Below, one piece after another: positions 18,578 to 28,595 of a stretch of DNA of 64,000 bases. A program made the position numbers and the translations under genes. The notes beneath the pieces were generated by a model. It made no database searches, was not told where the DNA came from, and saw only the letters and a list, made by a program, of their open reading frames with translations. How positions within the stretch are numbered: the first letter of the stretch is position 1; every line of letters starts with the position of its first letter. Origin of the DNA: Streptococcaceae bacterium (GTDB lineage Bacteria; Bacillota; Bacilli; Lactobacillales; Streptococcaceae); the NCBI GenBank assembly GCA_022484805.1, contig JAKVKP010000003.1:62001-126000 (forward strand). Direction: 5' to 3'.

Positions 18578-20881
18578 ATGAAAACTGAAGTATTAAAAGA
18601 TGTTTATGAAAAAGCTTGGCATGGTTTCAAGGGTACTGATTGGAAGAACTCAGCATCAATCAGTGATTTTGTGCAAGATAACTATAATCCTTACGATGGT
18701 GATGAAAGCTTCCTTGCTGGACCAACCGAACGTTCATTAAAAATTAAAAAGATTGTCGAAGAAACTAAAGCACATTATGAAGACACTCGTTTCCCAATGG
18801 ATAATGATCGTGCAGCTTCAATTGACAAAATTCCAGCTGGCTATATCGACAAAGACAACGAATTAATCTTCGGGATTCAAAACTCTGAATTATTCCGTTT
18901 AAGCTTTATGCCTAAGGGTGGCGTGCGTGTTGCAGAAACAATTCTTAAGGAAAATGGCTACGAAGCTGATCCAGTAATGCATGATATTTACACTAATCAT
19001 GTAACAACAGTTAATGACGGTATTTTCCGTGCCTACACAAGCAATATTCGTCGTGCACGTCACGCACATACAGTGACTGGTTTACCAGATGCTTATTCTC
19101 GTGGTCGTATCGTTGGTGTTTATGCACGTTTAGCATTATATGGTGCCGACTACCTAATTAAAGAAAAAATTGCAGATGGTGAAAAATATCTTTCTTCATC
19201 AATTGACGAAGAAACAATTCGCTTACGTGAAGAAGTTTCAATGCAAATTCAAGCCTTACAACAAGTCATCAATTTAGGTGATGCCTACGGTGTAGATGTG
19301 CGTCGCCCTGCCTTTGATACAAAAGAAGCAATTCAATGGACAAACATTGCTTTTATGGCAGTCTGTCGTGTCATTAATGGTGCTGCGACTTCTCTTGGTC
19401 GTGTACCAATCGTCTTAGATATCTTTGCAGAGCGTGACTTAGCTGAAGGTGTTTACACTGAATCAGAAATTCAAGAATTCATTGACGATTTTGTCTTGAA
19501 ATTACGTACCGTAAAATTTGCTCGTGCTAAAGCATATGACGCATTATACTCTGGAGACCCAACCTTCATCACTACTTCTATGGGTGGTTTAGGTAATGAT
19601 GGTCGTCACCGTGTTACTAAGATGGACTATCGCTTCTTAAACACATTAGATAATATCGGTAATGCACCTGAACCAAACTTAACTGTTTTATGGGATGAAA
19701 AATTACCATACTCATTTAAACGCTACTGTATGGATATGAGTCATAAACACTCATCTATTCAATACGAAGGTGTTGAAACAATGGCTAAAGATGGTTACGG
19801 CGAAATGAGCTGTATCTCTTGTTGTGTATCACCGCTTGACCCAGAAAATAAAAATCAACGTCATAACATCCAGTACTTTGGCGCTCGTGTTAATGTATTA
19901 AAAGCTTTATTAACAGGACTTAACGGTGGCTTTGATGATGTACACCGTGATTACAAGGTGTTCGATATTGAAGCAGTTCAAGATGACGTTTTATCTTATG
20001 AAAATGTTTTAGCAAACTTCGATAAATCATTAACATGGTTAACTGATACTTATGTAGATGCATTAAATATTATTCATTACATGACTGATAAATACAACTA
20101 TGAAGCAGTTCAAATGGCATTCTTGCCAACATTACAACGTGCTAACATGGGATTCGGTATCTGTGGTTTTGCCAATACGGTTGATTCTTTATCAGCTATC
20201 AAGTATGCAAAAGTAACACCAATTCGTGATGAAAATGGCTATATCTACGATTATAAGACTGAGGGCGAATATCCTCGCTTTGGTGAAGATGATGACCGTG
20301 TAGATGCAATTGCTCAAATGGTTATGGAAATGTTCCACAATAAACTTTCTAGCCATAAGCTTTATAAAAATGCTGAAGCAACCGTTTCATTATTAACAAT
20401 TACTTCAAACGTAGCTTATTCTAAACAAACAGGTAATTCTCCAGTTCACCGTGGTGTGTTCTTAAATGAAGATGGCTCAACTAACACTTCTGAATTAGAA
20501 TACTTCGCACCAGGAGCAAACCCATCTAACAAAGCTAAGGGTGGTTGGTTACAAAACTTACGCTCATTATCTAAATTAGAATTCAAACATGCAAATGATG
20601 GTATTTCATTAACAACTCAGGTTTCACCACGCGCTCTAGGTAAAACTCGTGATGAACAGGTTGCTAACTTGGTTGATATTTTAGATGGATACTTCAGAGA
20701 CGGTGGACAACACGTTAACCTTAACGTAATGGACCTTAAAGATGTTTATGAAAAAATCATGGCTGGTGAAGACGTTATCGTTCGTATCTCAGGCTACTGT
20801 GTAAATACTAAATATCTTACTAAAGAACAAAAGACTGAATTAACACAACGTGTCTTCCACGAAGTGTTATCTCAAGACTAA
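18578..20881 (+). CDS. pflB: Pyruvate formate-lyase (formate acetyltransferase)
   Basis: Glycyl-radical enzyme converting pyruvate and CoA to acetyl-CoA and formate under anaerobic conditions. The active-site pair Cys415-Cys416 is in SCISCCVSP and the radical Gly739 is in RISGYCVN near the C-terminus. The length is 767 residues, normal. AAAGGAG precedes the ATG. It is monocistronic with its own promoter and terminator. The activating enzyme pflA, often adjacent in lactic acid bacteria, is not in this window. Very regular codon use suggests high expression. Confidence 0.97.
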   Translation: MKTEVLKDVYEKAWHGFKGTDWKNSASISDFVQDNYNPYDGDESFLAGPTERSLKIKKIVEETKAHYEDTRFPMDNDRAASIDKIPAGYIDKDNELIFGIQNSELFRLSFMPKGGVRVAETILKENGYEADPVMHDIYTNHVTTVNDGIFRAYTSNIRRARHAHTVTGLPDAYSRGRIVGVYARLALYGADYLIKEKIADGEKYLSSSIDEETIRLREEVSMQIQALQQVINLGDAYGVDVRRPAFDTKEAIQWTNIAFMAVCRVINGAATSLGRVPIVLDIFAERDLAEGVYTESEIQEFIDDFVLKLRTVKFARAKAYDALYSGDPTFITTSMGGLGNDGRHRVTKMDYRFLNTLDNIGNAPEPNLTVLWDEKLPYSFKRYCMDMSHKHSSIQYEGVETMAKDGYGEMSCISCCVSPLDPENKNQRHNIQYFGARVNVLKALLTGLNGGFDDVHRDYKVFDIEAVQDDVLSYENVLANFDKSLTWLTDTYVDALNIIHYMTDKYNYEAVQMAFLPTLQRANMGFGICGFANTVDSLSAIKYAKVTPIRDENGYIYDYKTEGEYPRFGEDDDRVDAIAQMVMEMFHNKLSSHKLYKNAEATVSLLTITSNVAYSKQTGNSPVHRGVFLNEDGSTNTSELEYFAPGANPSNKAKGGWLQNLRSLSKLEFKHANDGISLTTQVSPRALGKTRDEQVANLVDILDGYFRDGGQHVNLNVMDLKDVYEKIMAGEDVIVRISGYCVNTKYLTKEQKTELTQRVFHEVLSQD

Positions 20882-20893
20882 TTTATTAATATT

Positions 20894-20929
20894 AAAAAGC
20901 GTATCTCAGCAATTGAGATACGCTTTTTT
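20894..20929. terminator. Terminator of pflB, probably bidirectional
   Basis: AAAAAGCGTATCTCA and its complement form a 15-base stem with a 5-base loop and a flanking T-run. It lies between pflB and the convergent XRE gene and has A/T tails on both sides. Confidence 0.88.
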
Positions 20930-20947
20930 AGACATCAACAATTAAAG

Positions 20948-21823
20948 TTAATTACTACTTTTATCGAAAATCGTGCCAACAATACCACATAAAATACCAC
21001 CTATCGGAAAAACAATCCAAGCAGTTGCCCATTTATCAAATAGAAAACCTGCAAGTAAAAATAAGGCAGTTGCAGAAAGCATGATCACGCCTGATATTTT
21101 CCCAATTAATTCATCACTTTTTGTACGAGTAGCTTCTCTATTATAGGCATCAATGTCAAATTTAGCCTTTTGAATACCCGCATAAACAATCATCGGAGCG
21201 CCAATAGTCACAAGTACTAACAAAACACCAACAGGAATCGTACTATTTTCGTTAACAATTTCCAAGCCATACAATGTAACTAAAATCGTCACACCAACTA
21301 AAATTAAAGCAATACCTGAGCATAATAAAATGACAAAAACCTTGTTATAATTCCTAACCTCATCATCCGAATATATATTTGCGATTTGCTTATTGGCTTT
21401 TTTAAAGTTTTCCATTTCTAAGCTAAAATAGATAAATAATGGAACCGCTAAAAGTACGCTGACCAATAAAACAATCACACCAAAAATTGCAAAACGCTCA
21501 CCATAATTTGAAAGAAAAACTAAGCTTGTCACCCCAGCTAAGATCATACCAATAGCTCCTGCGATTGCCGTACTAAAACGATCATATAATTGGTTATAGC
21601 TCTGCTTTTCTTCCATTGTATCCACTACGATTTTATCATTAATCAAACGATCAAGACTACAGCCAAAAATTTCAGCCAGTAATACTAGCTTATTCATTTC
21701 AGGATACCCACTACCCGATTCCCACTTTGAAACGGCTTGACGAGAAACCTCTAATTTTTCTGCTAATTCCTCCTGCGTAATATTTTTCATTTTTCGTAGA
21801 TTCTGTAAATTTTCACTAAACAT
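20948..21823 (-). CDS. XRE-family HTH protein with membrane domain
   Basis: The N-terminal helix-turn-helix (about residues 1-60) has the standard Cro/CI pattern TQEELAEKLEVSRQAVSKWESG. The rest (about 80-285) contains about six hydrophobic segments in pairs. The protein is therefore a membrane-anchored putative DNA-binding regulator, 291 residues. The start is supported by AAAGGAGG upstream. Its function is unknown to me; membrane XRE proteins of this kind are widespread in Firmicutes and may sense envelope state. It is convergent with pflB, so no operon partner hints at a role. Confidence 0.75.
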   Translation of the reverse strand: MFSENLQNLRKMKNITQEELAEKLEVSRQAVSKWESGSGYPEMNKLVLLAEIFGCSLDRLINDKIVVDTMEEKQSYNQLYDRFSTAIAGAIGMILAGVTSLVFLSNYGERFAIFGVIVLLVSVLLAVPLFIYFSLEMENFKKANKQIANIYSDDEVRNYNKVFVILLCSGIALILVGVTILVTLYGLEIVNENSTIPVGVLLVLVTIGAPMIVYAGIQKAKFDIDAYNREATRTKSDELIGKISGVIMLSATALFLLAGFLFDKWATAWIVFPIGGILCGIVGTIFDKSSN

Positions 21824-22169
21824 TTTAATCTACCTCCTTTACTTATATTATACAGAGCGATTAAAAAAATACTGCCAACTTTCGTTTGCAACTTAAATTT
21901 TCTTGTCAACTTGTGGTTGCAGCCTTGATATGAAAGCTTTTTCTATATTAGATTAAAATTTTTCTCAAGCTTAACAGCTATCAATAGCACTTTTAAAAAT
22001 ACTAAATTATCATCAAATTAAAGCTACTTACTTAAATTAAGTTTCATATTATTGATGATTTTAGTTTGTAATAGCATTTCACGCTCTAACAAATTCTAAC
22101 TAAATAATACAAAAACCACCTAGCAAAATAAATTGCTAGATGGCAAAATTATTCATTTATGATGTAAAA
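21824..22169. other. Gene-free spacer upstream of the XRE gene
   Basis: No credible reading frame. Near the XRE gene there is a TATAAT on the minus strand (21852-21847) and three copies of CAACTT (21876, 21889, 21907) that could be operator half sites. The glnN terminator occupies its right end. Nothing else is recognised. Confidence 0.4.
22111..22143 (-). terminator. Intrinsic terminator of glnN
   Basis: The minus strand reads CCATCTAGCAA, an AT loop, TTGCTAGGTGG, then TTTTTG. It is a stable stem of about 11 bases (one G-T pair) located 27 bases after the glnN stop. Confidence 0.85.
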
Positions 22170-24278
22170 TTAAACTTCAAATAATAGATCGCCGTATGAA
22201 GGCATTGGCCAAGCTTCCTTGTCAACAACTACTTCAAGCGCATCAATTGGTGCGCGAAGCTCATTCATTGCATTGAAAACAACTTCATGGAAGTAAAGTG
22301 CTTGTTCTTTACCTTCTTCTTTTTCTGCTGCTTTCGCCACAATTGTTTCAAGATTAGCAAGAGCATCTTTCGCTGTACGTAAGTGCGAAGTTACTTCAGC
22401 CAAAAGCTCTGCCTGAACGCTTGCATCTGCACCCGCCGCTTTGACAGCCACAATCGTATCAGCTAACGTTTTAGTATATTTAACAATCGCTGGCAGGATT
22501 TGCTTAGATGCCATGTCAATCATCGTTAATGCTTCGATATTAATTACTTTAGAATAGTTTTCATAACGAACTTCTTCACGCGCTTGCAATTCAGTTGGTG
22601 ATAGAACACCATATTTGCTATAAAGATTAACAACCTCTGGTGAAGACATTACTTCTGTCGCTTCAACCATATTTTTAAGGTTTGGTAAACCGCGTTTTTC
22701 AGCTTCTACAACCCATTCATCTGAGTAGCCATCGCCATTAAAGATGATTCTTTGATGTTCCTTAGCAAGCTCAGCAATCAATGTGTCCACTTCTTTATCA
22801 AAATCCTTAGCATTTTCAAGACGTTCTGCAGCTTCATCAAAAGCTTCAGCAACAATCGTATTTAACACAATATTTGGACCAGCAATTGAATCGCGTGAAC
22901 CTACCATACGGAACTCGAATTTATTACCTGTAAAGGCAAATGGAGAAGTTCGGTTACGGTCAGTCGCATCCTTTGAAATATCACTCAATGCTGTCGAACC
23001 AGTTGTCAAAACACCACCTTCGATAGAAGTTGAGGCAACACCCTTTTCAATATATTGAGAAATAACATCATCTAACTGAGAGCCTAAGAAAACAGAGATA
23101 ATTGCTGGAGGCGCTTCGTTCGCACCTAAACGATGATCATTACCTGGATCAGCCGCTGAGGCACGTAGTAAACCTGCATATTTATCAACAGCCTTCAGAA
23201 TAGAAACCAATACAACTAAGAATTGTTTATTGGCATGTGGTGTATCACCTGGGTCAAGTAAATTTTCACCAGTATTCGTAACGAGTGACCAGTTATTATG
23301 CTTACCAGAACCATTAACACCTGCAAAAGGTTTTTCATGTAATAATGCTTTCATACCATGTTGACAAGCAACACGTTTTAAGGTTTGCATCACAATTTGA
23401 TTATGATCAACTGCAACATTAGCATCTGCATAAATAGGTGCAATTTCATGTTGAGCTGGGGCAACTTCATTATGCTGTGTTTTAGCAGTTACGCCGACTT
23501 TCCATAATTCTTCGTTGACATTTTTCATATAGCCTGCAACACGTTGACGGATTGTACCAAAATAATGGTCATCTAATTCTTGACCTTTAGGTGCAGGTGC
23601 GCCAAATAAAGTACGGCCAGCATAAATTAAATCTTTACGTTGTGCAAATTTTTCAGTGTCCACAAGGAAATATTCTTGCTCTGGTCCTACAGACGGTGTT
23701 ACGCGTTTAGCATCTTTACCAAATGCCTTTAATAGACGAACTGAAGAATCACTAATTACTTGCATCGAACGTAGTAATGGTGCCTTTTGGTCTAATGCTT
23801 CGCCTGTGTATGAATAAAATGCAGTCGGGATTAATAAAGTCGTACCTGCCGCATCATGACGCACAAATACAGGTGAGGTAATGTCCCAAACTGTATAACC
23901 ACGCGCTTCGAAAGTTGCACGCAAACCACCAGAAGGGAATGATGAACCATCAGGTTCTCCTTTAACCAACTCTTTACCAGAAAAAGCAGTTAAAACTCGA
24001 CCGTCAGCAGTCGGAGCTGTAATAAAAGCATCTTGCTTTTCAGCCGTTACGCCAGTTAGAGGTTGGAATAAATGCGCAAAGTGTGTTGCACCCTTTTCAA
24101 CTGCCCACTCTTTAATTTCATTCGCAATAATATCTGCAGTTGCTAAGTCTAAATCACTACCCTCTTGAATTGTTTTCTTGTACTGCTTGTAAGCACTCTT
24201 AGGTAGTCGTTGCTGCATCACTGCATCCGTAAACACGTCCTCTGCAAAGATTGACGGTACATCAATTTTTTCTGTCAT
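22170..24278 (-). CDS. glnN: Type III glutamine synthetase
   Basis: ATP-dependent ammonia assimilation to glutamine by the large GSIII form. The length of 702 residues fits GSIII (about 700) rather than GSI (about 445). Signature stretches are visible: [42 protein letters not shown] and [20 protein letters not shown]. The C-terminal helical extension characteristic of GSIII is present (about 580-700). It has its own promoter and lies 235 bp after glnA on the same strand, so the locus has two unrelated glutamine synthetases. No GlnR box was found before it. Confidence 0.95.
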   Translation of the reverse strand: MTEKIDVPSIFAEDVFTDAVMQQRLPKSAYKQYKKTIQEGSDLDLATADIIANEIKEWAVEKGATHFAHLFQPLTGVTAEKQDAFITAPTADGRVLTAFSGKELVKGEPDGSSFPSGGLRATFEARGYTVWDITSPVFVRHDAAGTTLLIPTAFYSYTGEALDQKAPLLRSMQVISDSSVRLLKAFGKDAKRVTPSVGPEQEYFLVDTEKFAQRKDLIYAGRTLFGAPAPKGQELDDHYFGTIRQRVAGYMKNVNEELWKVGVTAKTQHNEVAPAQHEIAPIYADANVAVDHNQIVMQTLKRVACQHGMKALLHEKPFAGVNGSGKHNNWSLVTNTGENLLDPGDTPHANKQFLVVLVSILKAVDKYAGLLRASAADPGNDHRLGANEAPPAIISVFLGSQLDDVISQYIEKGVASTSIEGGVLTTGSTALSDISKDATDRNRTSPFAFTGNKFEFRMVGSRDSIAGPNIVLNTIVAEAFDEAAERLENAKDFDKEVDTLIAELAKEHQRIIFNGDGYSDEWVVEAEKRGLPNLKNMVEATEVMSSPEVVNLYSKYGVLSPTELQAREEVRYENYSKVINIEALTMIDMASKQILPAIVKYTKTLADTIVAVKAAGADASVQAELLAEVTSHLRTAKDALANLETIVAKAAEKEEGKEQALYFHEVVFNAMNELRAPIDALEVVVDKEAWPMPSYGDLLFEV

Positions 24279-24320
24279 AATACTCTCCCATTATCTAAAA
24301 TTAGGTTTTTAACGCTACAA

Positions 24321-24349
24321 ATAATACTATTACCCTCAATCAAATACAA
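24321..24349 (-). promoter_or_regulatory. Promoter of glnN
   Basis: The minus strand reads TTGTAT (24349-24344), a 17-base spacer, TATTAT (24326-24321). It lies 43 bases before the glnN ATG. No TGTnA-N7-TnACA motif overlaps it. A small perfect hairpin (ATTCCAAT/ATTGGAAT, 24422-24445) lies between this promoter and the end of glnA and may end glnRA transcription, although it lacks a T-run. Confidence 0.55.
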
Positions 24350-24513
24350 TCGAAATAAGACCGAATTTTCTGATTATTTGGGCAACGTTCGTGTTTAAAA
24401 AACACTGGTTTTGCTTTATAAATTCCAATCATTATTAATTGGAATATTAAATTATTTTCAGGCTAAAACTGCTTATTCAGCATTTCTAGCCATCCAATAA
24501 TTTTAAACATAAG

Positions 24514-25857
24514 TTAATATAAATTTAAATAGTTTTCAACTTCCCAAACTGAGACAGATTGCGCATAAGATGCCCATTCTAGTGTTTTAGCCTCTAAGAA
24601 GCTTGGGTAGATATGTGAACCAAGCGCATCTCGAATCACATCATCACGACGCAATTCCTTAACAGCATTGTGTAATGTTGATGGTAAATCATCAATACCA
24701 ACTGCATGGCGCTCTTTCTCAGACATCGCATAAATATTACGTTCAACTGCTGCTGGCGCCTCTAGGTTATTAAGCACACCATCTAAGCCTGCTGCTAACA
24801 ATGCCGACAAGGCTAAGTAAGGATTAGCTGCTGGATCTACTGAGCGTAACTCTAAACGAGTAGATAGACCACGTGATTCAGGTACTCTAATCAACGGTGA
24901 ACGATTACGTCCCGCCCATGCAACATATACAGGCGCCTCATAACCAGGAACTAAACGCTTATACGAATTAATCGTTGGATTAGTTATTGCTGTAAAGCCA
25001 CGTGCATGTTTAATCAATCCTGCTAAAAATTGATAGGCTGTCTCAGAAAGCTGCATAGGTCCCTCTTCATCAAAGAAAACATTTTCCCCATCCTTGAATA
25101 AGGACATATTACAATGCATACCATTACCATTAATACCCTGTAACGGTTTTGGCATAAAGGTAGCGTGCAGACCATATTTTCGTGCAATCGTCTTAACAAC
25201 TAGCTTAAAGGTTTGAATATTGTCACAAGCATGTATCACATCTGTATACTTGAAATCAATTTCATGCTGGCCAATTGCTACTTCATGGTGTGAAGCTTCA
25301 ATTTCAAAGCCAAGATTTTCTAATTCAAGCACAATTTCACGACGACAATTTTCACCTGAATCAGTAGGCGCTAAATCAAAATAACCGCCATTATCGTTAA
25401 CTTCTAACGTTGGATTACCAGCATCATCAAGCTTAAACAAGAAAAACTCTGGCTCTGGTCCTAAATTAAAGGCATCAAAACCAGCTTCTTTCATCTTGTC
25501 TAATTGACGCTTTAAGTTACCACGCGGATCACCTGCAAATGGGGTACCATCTGGATTGTAAATATCACATATCAAGCGAGCCACTTTCCCATGCTCAGCC
25601 TCCCATGGAAAAATCATCCAAGTTGATAAATCTGGATAGAGGTACATATCAGATTCTTCAATTCTAACAAAACCTTCGATTGATGAACCGTCAAACATCA
25701 TTTGGTTATCCAATACTTTACCAAGCTGTGAAATTGGTACTTCGACATTTTTTACGATACCTAAAATATCAGTAAACATTAATCGTAAATAACGAACATT
25801 TTCATCATCGACAATCTGTTTGATGTCTTGTGATGTATAATTATGTTTCGTCGCCAT
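24514..25857 (-). CDS. glnA: Glutamine synthetase type I
   Basis: Dodecameric GSI-alpha making glutamine from glutamate and ammonia; in Bacillus and lactic acid bacteria it also relays nitrogen status to GlnR by feedback-inhibited binding. Visible blocks: [65 protein letters not shown] and [13 protein letters not shown]. The length is 447 residues. It follows glnR by 35 bp in the conserved glnRA operon. No adenylylation-site region of the GSI-beta type is apparent, as expected. Confidence 0.97.
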   Translation of the reverse strand: MATKHNYTSQDIKQIVDDENVRYLRLMFTDILGIVKNVEVPISQLGKVLDNQMMFDGSSIEGFVRIEESDMYLYPDLSTWMIFPWEAEHGKVARLICDIYNPDGTPFAGDPRGNLKRQLDKMKEAGFDAFNLGPEPEFFLFKLDDAGNPTLEVNDNGGYFDLAPTDSGENCRREIVLELENLGFEIEASHHEVAIGQHEIDFKYTDVIHACDNIQTFKLVVKTIARKYGLHATFMPKPLQGINGNGMHCNMSLFKDGENVFFDEEGPMQLSETAYQFLAGLIKHARGFTAITNPTINSYKRLVPGYEAPVYVAWAGRNRSPLIRVPESRGLSTRLELRSVDPAANPYLALSALLAAGLDGVLNNLEAPAAVERNIYAMSEKERHAVGIDDLPSTLHNAVKELRRDDVIRDALGSHIYPSFLEAKTLEWASYAQSVSVWEVENYLNLY

Positions 25858-25892
25858 TAACTTACTACCACCTTTGTCTCTATTTTTTTAGT

Positions 25893-26273
25893 TTAACGCC
25901 GTCTCATTGAAGAGAATCTGTCTTTCGGTGCCAGACCACCTTGACTGAGTAATTCCTCACGTAAAATACGTCGAACTTCCTCATCGGTCATTGGATGATT
26001 AGCACTTGAATTTTCCTTGGCTTCAATCTCACGCATTTCATACAATCGTTTGATACCAGCCATATTTAAGCCGTCTGCCACATAATCTTTAATCTCAAGC
26101 AAGACATCAATATCCCTAAGCGAATAAAGTCTTCGATTACCTTCACTTCTCTCGGGATGAATCAAATCTTGTTCTTCATAATAGCGGATTTGCCTTGCAG
26201 ATAAATCAGTTAGCTTCATCACCGTTCCGATTGGAAACACAGACATCGAGCGTCGAAGTTCTTTCTCCTTCAT
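25893..26273 (-). CDS. glnR: MerR-family nitrogen regulator GlnR
   Basis: Repressor of nitrogen genes. The winged helix-turn-helix is in VMKLTDLSARQIRYYEEQDLIHPER (split here: recognition part RQIRYYEEQDL). The C-terminal tail is basic and short (DRFSSMRRR), the region GlnA engages. The frame is open to 26327, but a strong AGGAGG precedes the ATG at 26273 and the resulting 126 residues match the family, so this start is chosen. It heads glnRA and has two GlnR boxes upstream, which indicates autoregulation. Confidence 0.95.
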   Translation of the reverse strand: MKEKELRRSMSVFPIGTVMKLTDLSARQIRYYEEQDLIHPERSEGNRRLYSLRDIDVLLEIKDYVADGLNMAGIKRLYEMREIEAKENSSANHPMTDEEVRRILREELLSQGGLAPKDRFSSMRRR

Positions 26274-26298
26274 CCAACCTCCTCCTTGCTTGTAACTT

Positions 26299-26327
26299 AT
26301 TTTATCTGAAATTTTTAAGAGGGTCAA
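26299..26327 (-). promoter_or_regulatory. Promoter of glnRA
   Basis: The minus strand reads TTGACC (26327-26322), exactly 17 bases, TAAAAT (26304-26299), 26 bases before the GlnR ATG. Both GlnR boxes lie directly upstream of the -35. Confidence 0.75.
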
Positions 26328-26334
26328 GGGTAAA

Positions 26335-26351
26335 TGTCACTTTTTCTCACA
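26335..26351 (-). promoter_or_regulatory. GlnR box 1
   Basis: TGTCA-CTTTTTC-TCACA fits TGTnA-N7-TnACA at every defined position. It lies 8 bases upstream of the -35 of glnRA. Confidence 0.85.
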
Positions 26352-26365
26352 TATTTTTGTATATG

Positions 26366-26382
26366 TGTTAGTTTTTCTCACA
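26366..26382 (-). promoter_or_regulatory. GlnR box 2
   Basis: TGTTA-GTTTTTC-TCACA is a second exact match to TGTnA-N7-TnACA, 31 bases (about three helical turns) from box 1, so bound dimers would lie on one DNA face. Confidence 0.85.
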
Positions 26383-26392
26383 TATAAGTGTA

Positions 26393-26429
26393 CAAAAAAA
26401 CTAGAACGCCTGAAAAGACGGTTCTAGTT
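26393..26429 (-). terminator. Terminator of the BI-1 family gene
   Basis: The minus strand reads AACTAGAAC, a 13-base loop region, GTTCTAGTT, then a run of T residues, 9 bases after the stop codon. Confidence 0.85.
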
Positions 26430-26437
26430 GATTCATA

Positions 26438-27115
26438 TTAGTCACGCGATGTTAAACGTAAAATTGAAATAAATAAGTTAATAAAGTCTAAGTATAGACT
26501 TAAGGCCATTGCAATTGCCCAGCCTTCACGAACATCACCATTGTTTTGTTGATAAACTCTAATAATTAGTTGGTTTTCATAAGCGATTAAACCAGAGAAA
26601 ATCAGAACTGAGATAACACTTAATCCAAGGTTAATCATTGAGCTTCCCAAGAAAATATTGACAACGATAGCGATGATTAAGCCAATCAACGCAGCTCTAA
26701 GTGCTTTCCCCATTGCTGAAAGGTCTCGTTTAGTTCTTACACCGAAGGCCGCCATTGCAAAGAACATGATTGCTGCAACAAGAAAGGCTTGGGCAATTGA
26801 ACCAACATCATAATAGGCAAGCGTAAAGCTTAAGGTAAAGCCGTTCAGTGCTGAATAGGCAAAGAAGCCTGGTAAAGCAAGACCACTTTCACGAATTGAG
26901 GCACGTGATAGCCAAACGACTAACGCAATTTCAGCAACCCAAGCAATTAAGAGTGGTACAGTGGAGCCTGAAACCATATTTTGCATATTTTCTTGAAAAA
27001 CGGTCAGCATCAAGAAAGAAACAATTGCAGAAACACCTACACCCATTCCGACTAATGCATATATACGACCGAAAAATTCGGTCAATGTAAACTTTTTAAC
27101 TGTTGTGCCATTCAT
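26438..27115 (-). CDS. BI-1/YetJ family integral membrane protein
   Basis: Bax-inhibitor-1-like protein with seven hydrophobic segments filling nearly the whole chain (about residues 20-220). The family motifs include the conserved FAYSALNGFTLSF stretch and the terminal acidic/charged SLYLDFINLFISILRL. Bacterial relatives such as YetJ are pH-sensitive calcium leak channels; the function here is inferred. An upstream in-frame ATG at 27154 is rejected because AGGAGG lies just before the ATG at 27115, giving 225 residues. It is transcribed alone, with its own terminator. Confidence 0.88.
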   Translation of the reverse strand: MNGTTVKKFTLTEFFGRIYALVGMGVGVSAIVSFLMLTVFQENMQNMVSGSTVPLLIAWVAEIALVVWLSRASIRESGLALPGFFAYSALNGFTLSFTLAYYDVGSIAQAFLVAAIMFFAMAAFGVRTKRDLSAMGKALRAALIGLIIAIVVNIFLGSSMINLGLSVISVLIFSGLIAYENQLIIRVYQQNNGDVREGWAIAMALSLYLDFINLFISILRLTSRD

Positions 27116-27231
27116 TTTAATAATCCTCCTTAGATTGTAACAACAAATAATCAATTATTAATCTAAACCTTAGTAGTTAATATAACATAATATTATCAAA
27201 AATACTTCATTCTAAAGTCTGAAATCATAAA

Positions 27232-28476
27232 CTAGTCTCTAAAAAAACGTTGAAGAAAAGGCTTTGAATCCTCTTCAACAAGATTTACACCTAATTGAGC
27301 ACTGTAAATACCGCTTTTTCCTGAGAAAAGAAAGCTAATTATAATGACAAAAAAGAGTGGCACTGCTAAATTACCTCCAAATAATTCTACGCCCATTAAT
27401 AAACAAGCAATCGGGGTATTGGTTGCTGCTGCAAAAACACTAACGTAGCCCAGTGCTACAATAAAGGTTAGTGGTAATTGTAATAATGTAGAGAGATTTG
27501 CACCAAGGCTAGCACCAATTTCAAATAGTGGCGTGACCTCACCACCTTGAAAACCGATACCTAGGCTGAATACTGTTAAGAAAAACTTACCAATAAAATC
27601 ATACCAGTGACTATGACCCGAAAAGGCATCTTCGATAATAGGCAAGCTTAATCCTAGGTATCTTGTCGTAATCAATTGCGCAAAAGCAATAATCAAAATA
27701 CTACCCAAAAAAATCACTAAATAGGGTTGATTTATTTTTTCCCTAAAGGTTCTTTTTAACAAAGCAATCATTTTAGCAAAAAAACCGCCTACTAAGCCAA
27801 AACACGCGCCAGCAATGAATAATTTCAATAACATTAAAACTGAAAGTGCGGGTACCTGAGACACAATAAAGCTTGAATGGTGAATCGGAAAAAGTCTGGC
27901 GATTTGATCAGCAATCACACTAGATAAGAAAACAGGATACAAACTCTTGGTTTCCAAGCGTCCTACCACTAGAACCTCCAAAGCAAAGATGCTACCAGCA
28001 ATCGGTGTACCGAAAATAGCACTAAAACCTGCACCCATGCCTGCTGTAATTAATATTTTGCGATTGTCTGCTTGTAATTTAAGTATCCGTTGTAACCAAT
28101 CAGCAAGTGCGCCACCCATTTGAACCGCAGTCCCTTCTCGACCAACAGAGGCACCAGTTAAATGAGCCATAACTGTCCCAATAAAAACGAGTGGAATCAG
28201 ACGAATTGGGATATTTTCCGTACCGCCTTGACCTTGGGCAATTACTAAATTATTCCCTTTGCCTGCATTTTGACCATAATGCTGATAAGCAAAAATTGAG
28301 CCGATACCAACGATTGGCAATAATATAATAATCCAACTATGCGACAGCCTAAACTCTGTCACTAGAGCTAGAGCCAATAAAAAAAGTGCCGACAACACAC
28401 CCGCAGAAATGCCAATTAAAGCACCAATCAATGTCCATTTAATAAAATAATTAATAAAATAAACAATTTTTCTCAT
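27232..28476 (-). CDS. CLC-family channel/antiporter with fluoride-type (CLC-F) motifs
   Basis: Membrane protein with about ten hydrophobic segments. CLC motifs are recognisable but altered in the way reported for fluoride/proton antiporters. The canonical GSGIP site reads GKGNNLVIA, the GREGP site reads GREGTAVQMGG with the gating Glu, and the GxFxP site reads GGEVTPLFEIGA. From memory, the Asn of the first site and Val-Thr of the third are fluoride-binding positions in CLC-F. At 414 residues it lacks CBS domains. It lies downstream of spx behind a strong hairpin. No fluoride riboswitch was recognised in the short leader, which weakens but does not exclude a fluoride role. Confidence 0.82.
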   Translation of the reverse strand: MRKIVYFINYFIKWTLIGALIGISAGVLSALFLLALALVTEFRLSHSWIIILLPIVGIGSIFAYQHYGQNAGKGNNLVIAQGQGGTENIPIRLIPLVFIGTVMAHLTGASVGREGTAVQMGGALADWLQRILKLQADNRKILITAGMGAGFSAIFGTPIAGSIFALEVLVVGRLETKSLYPVFLSSVIADQIARLFPIHHSSFIVSQVPALSVLMLLKLFIAGACFGLVGGFFAKMIALLKRTFREKINQPYLVIFLGSILIIAFAQLITTRYLGLSLPIIEDAFSGHSHWYDFIGKFFLTVFSLGIGFQGGEVTPLFEIGASLGANLSTLLQLPLTFIVALGYVSVFAAATNTPIACLLMGVELFGGNLAVPLFFVIIISFLFSGKSGIYSAQLGVNLVEEDSKPFLQRFFRD

Positions 28477-28492
28477 TTTACGTTACGCTCCT

Positions 28493-28547
28493 AAAAATAA
28501 GCAAATTAAGATGCTTAAATCATAGGACTCAAGCATCTTGATTTGCT
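28493..28547 (-). terminator. Strong hairpin between spx and the CLC gene
   Basis: 17-base arms (28500-28516 and 28531-28547) pair with one mismatch and are followed on the minus strand by TATTTTT. It fits a terminator of spx. Because it ends only about 16 bases before the CLC start codon, it could also attenuate or partially insulate that gene. Confidence 0.8.
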
Positions 28548-28595
28548 ATATGAATGTTCAGCTATTTTTCAAGCATAATTGCTTAAATCAGCAAA

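Noticed and set aside
24279-24513. GlnR box before glnN
   Set aside because: No TGTnA-N7-TnACA match was found in this spacer on either strand by eye.
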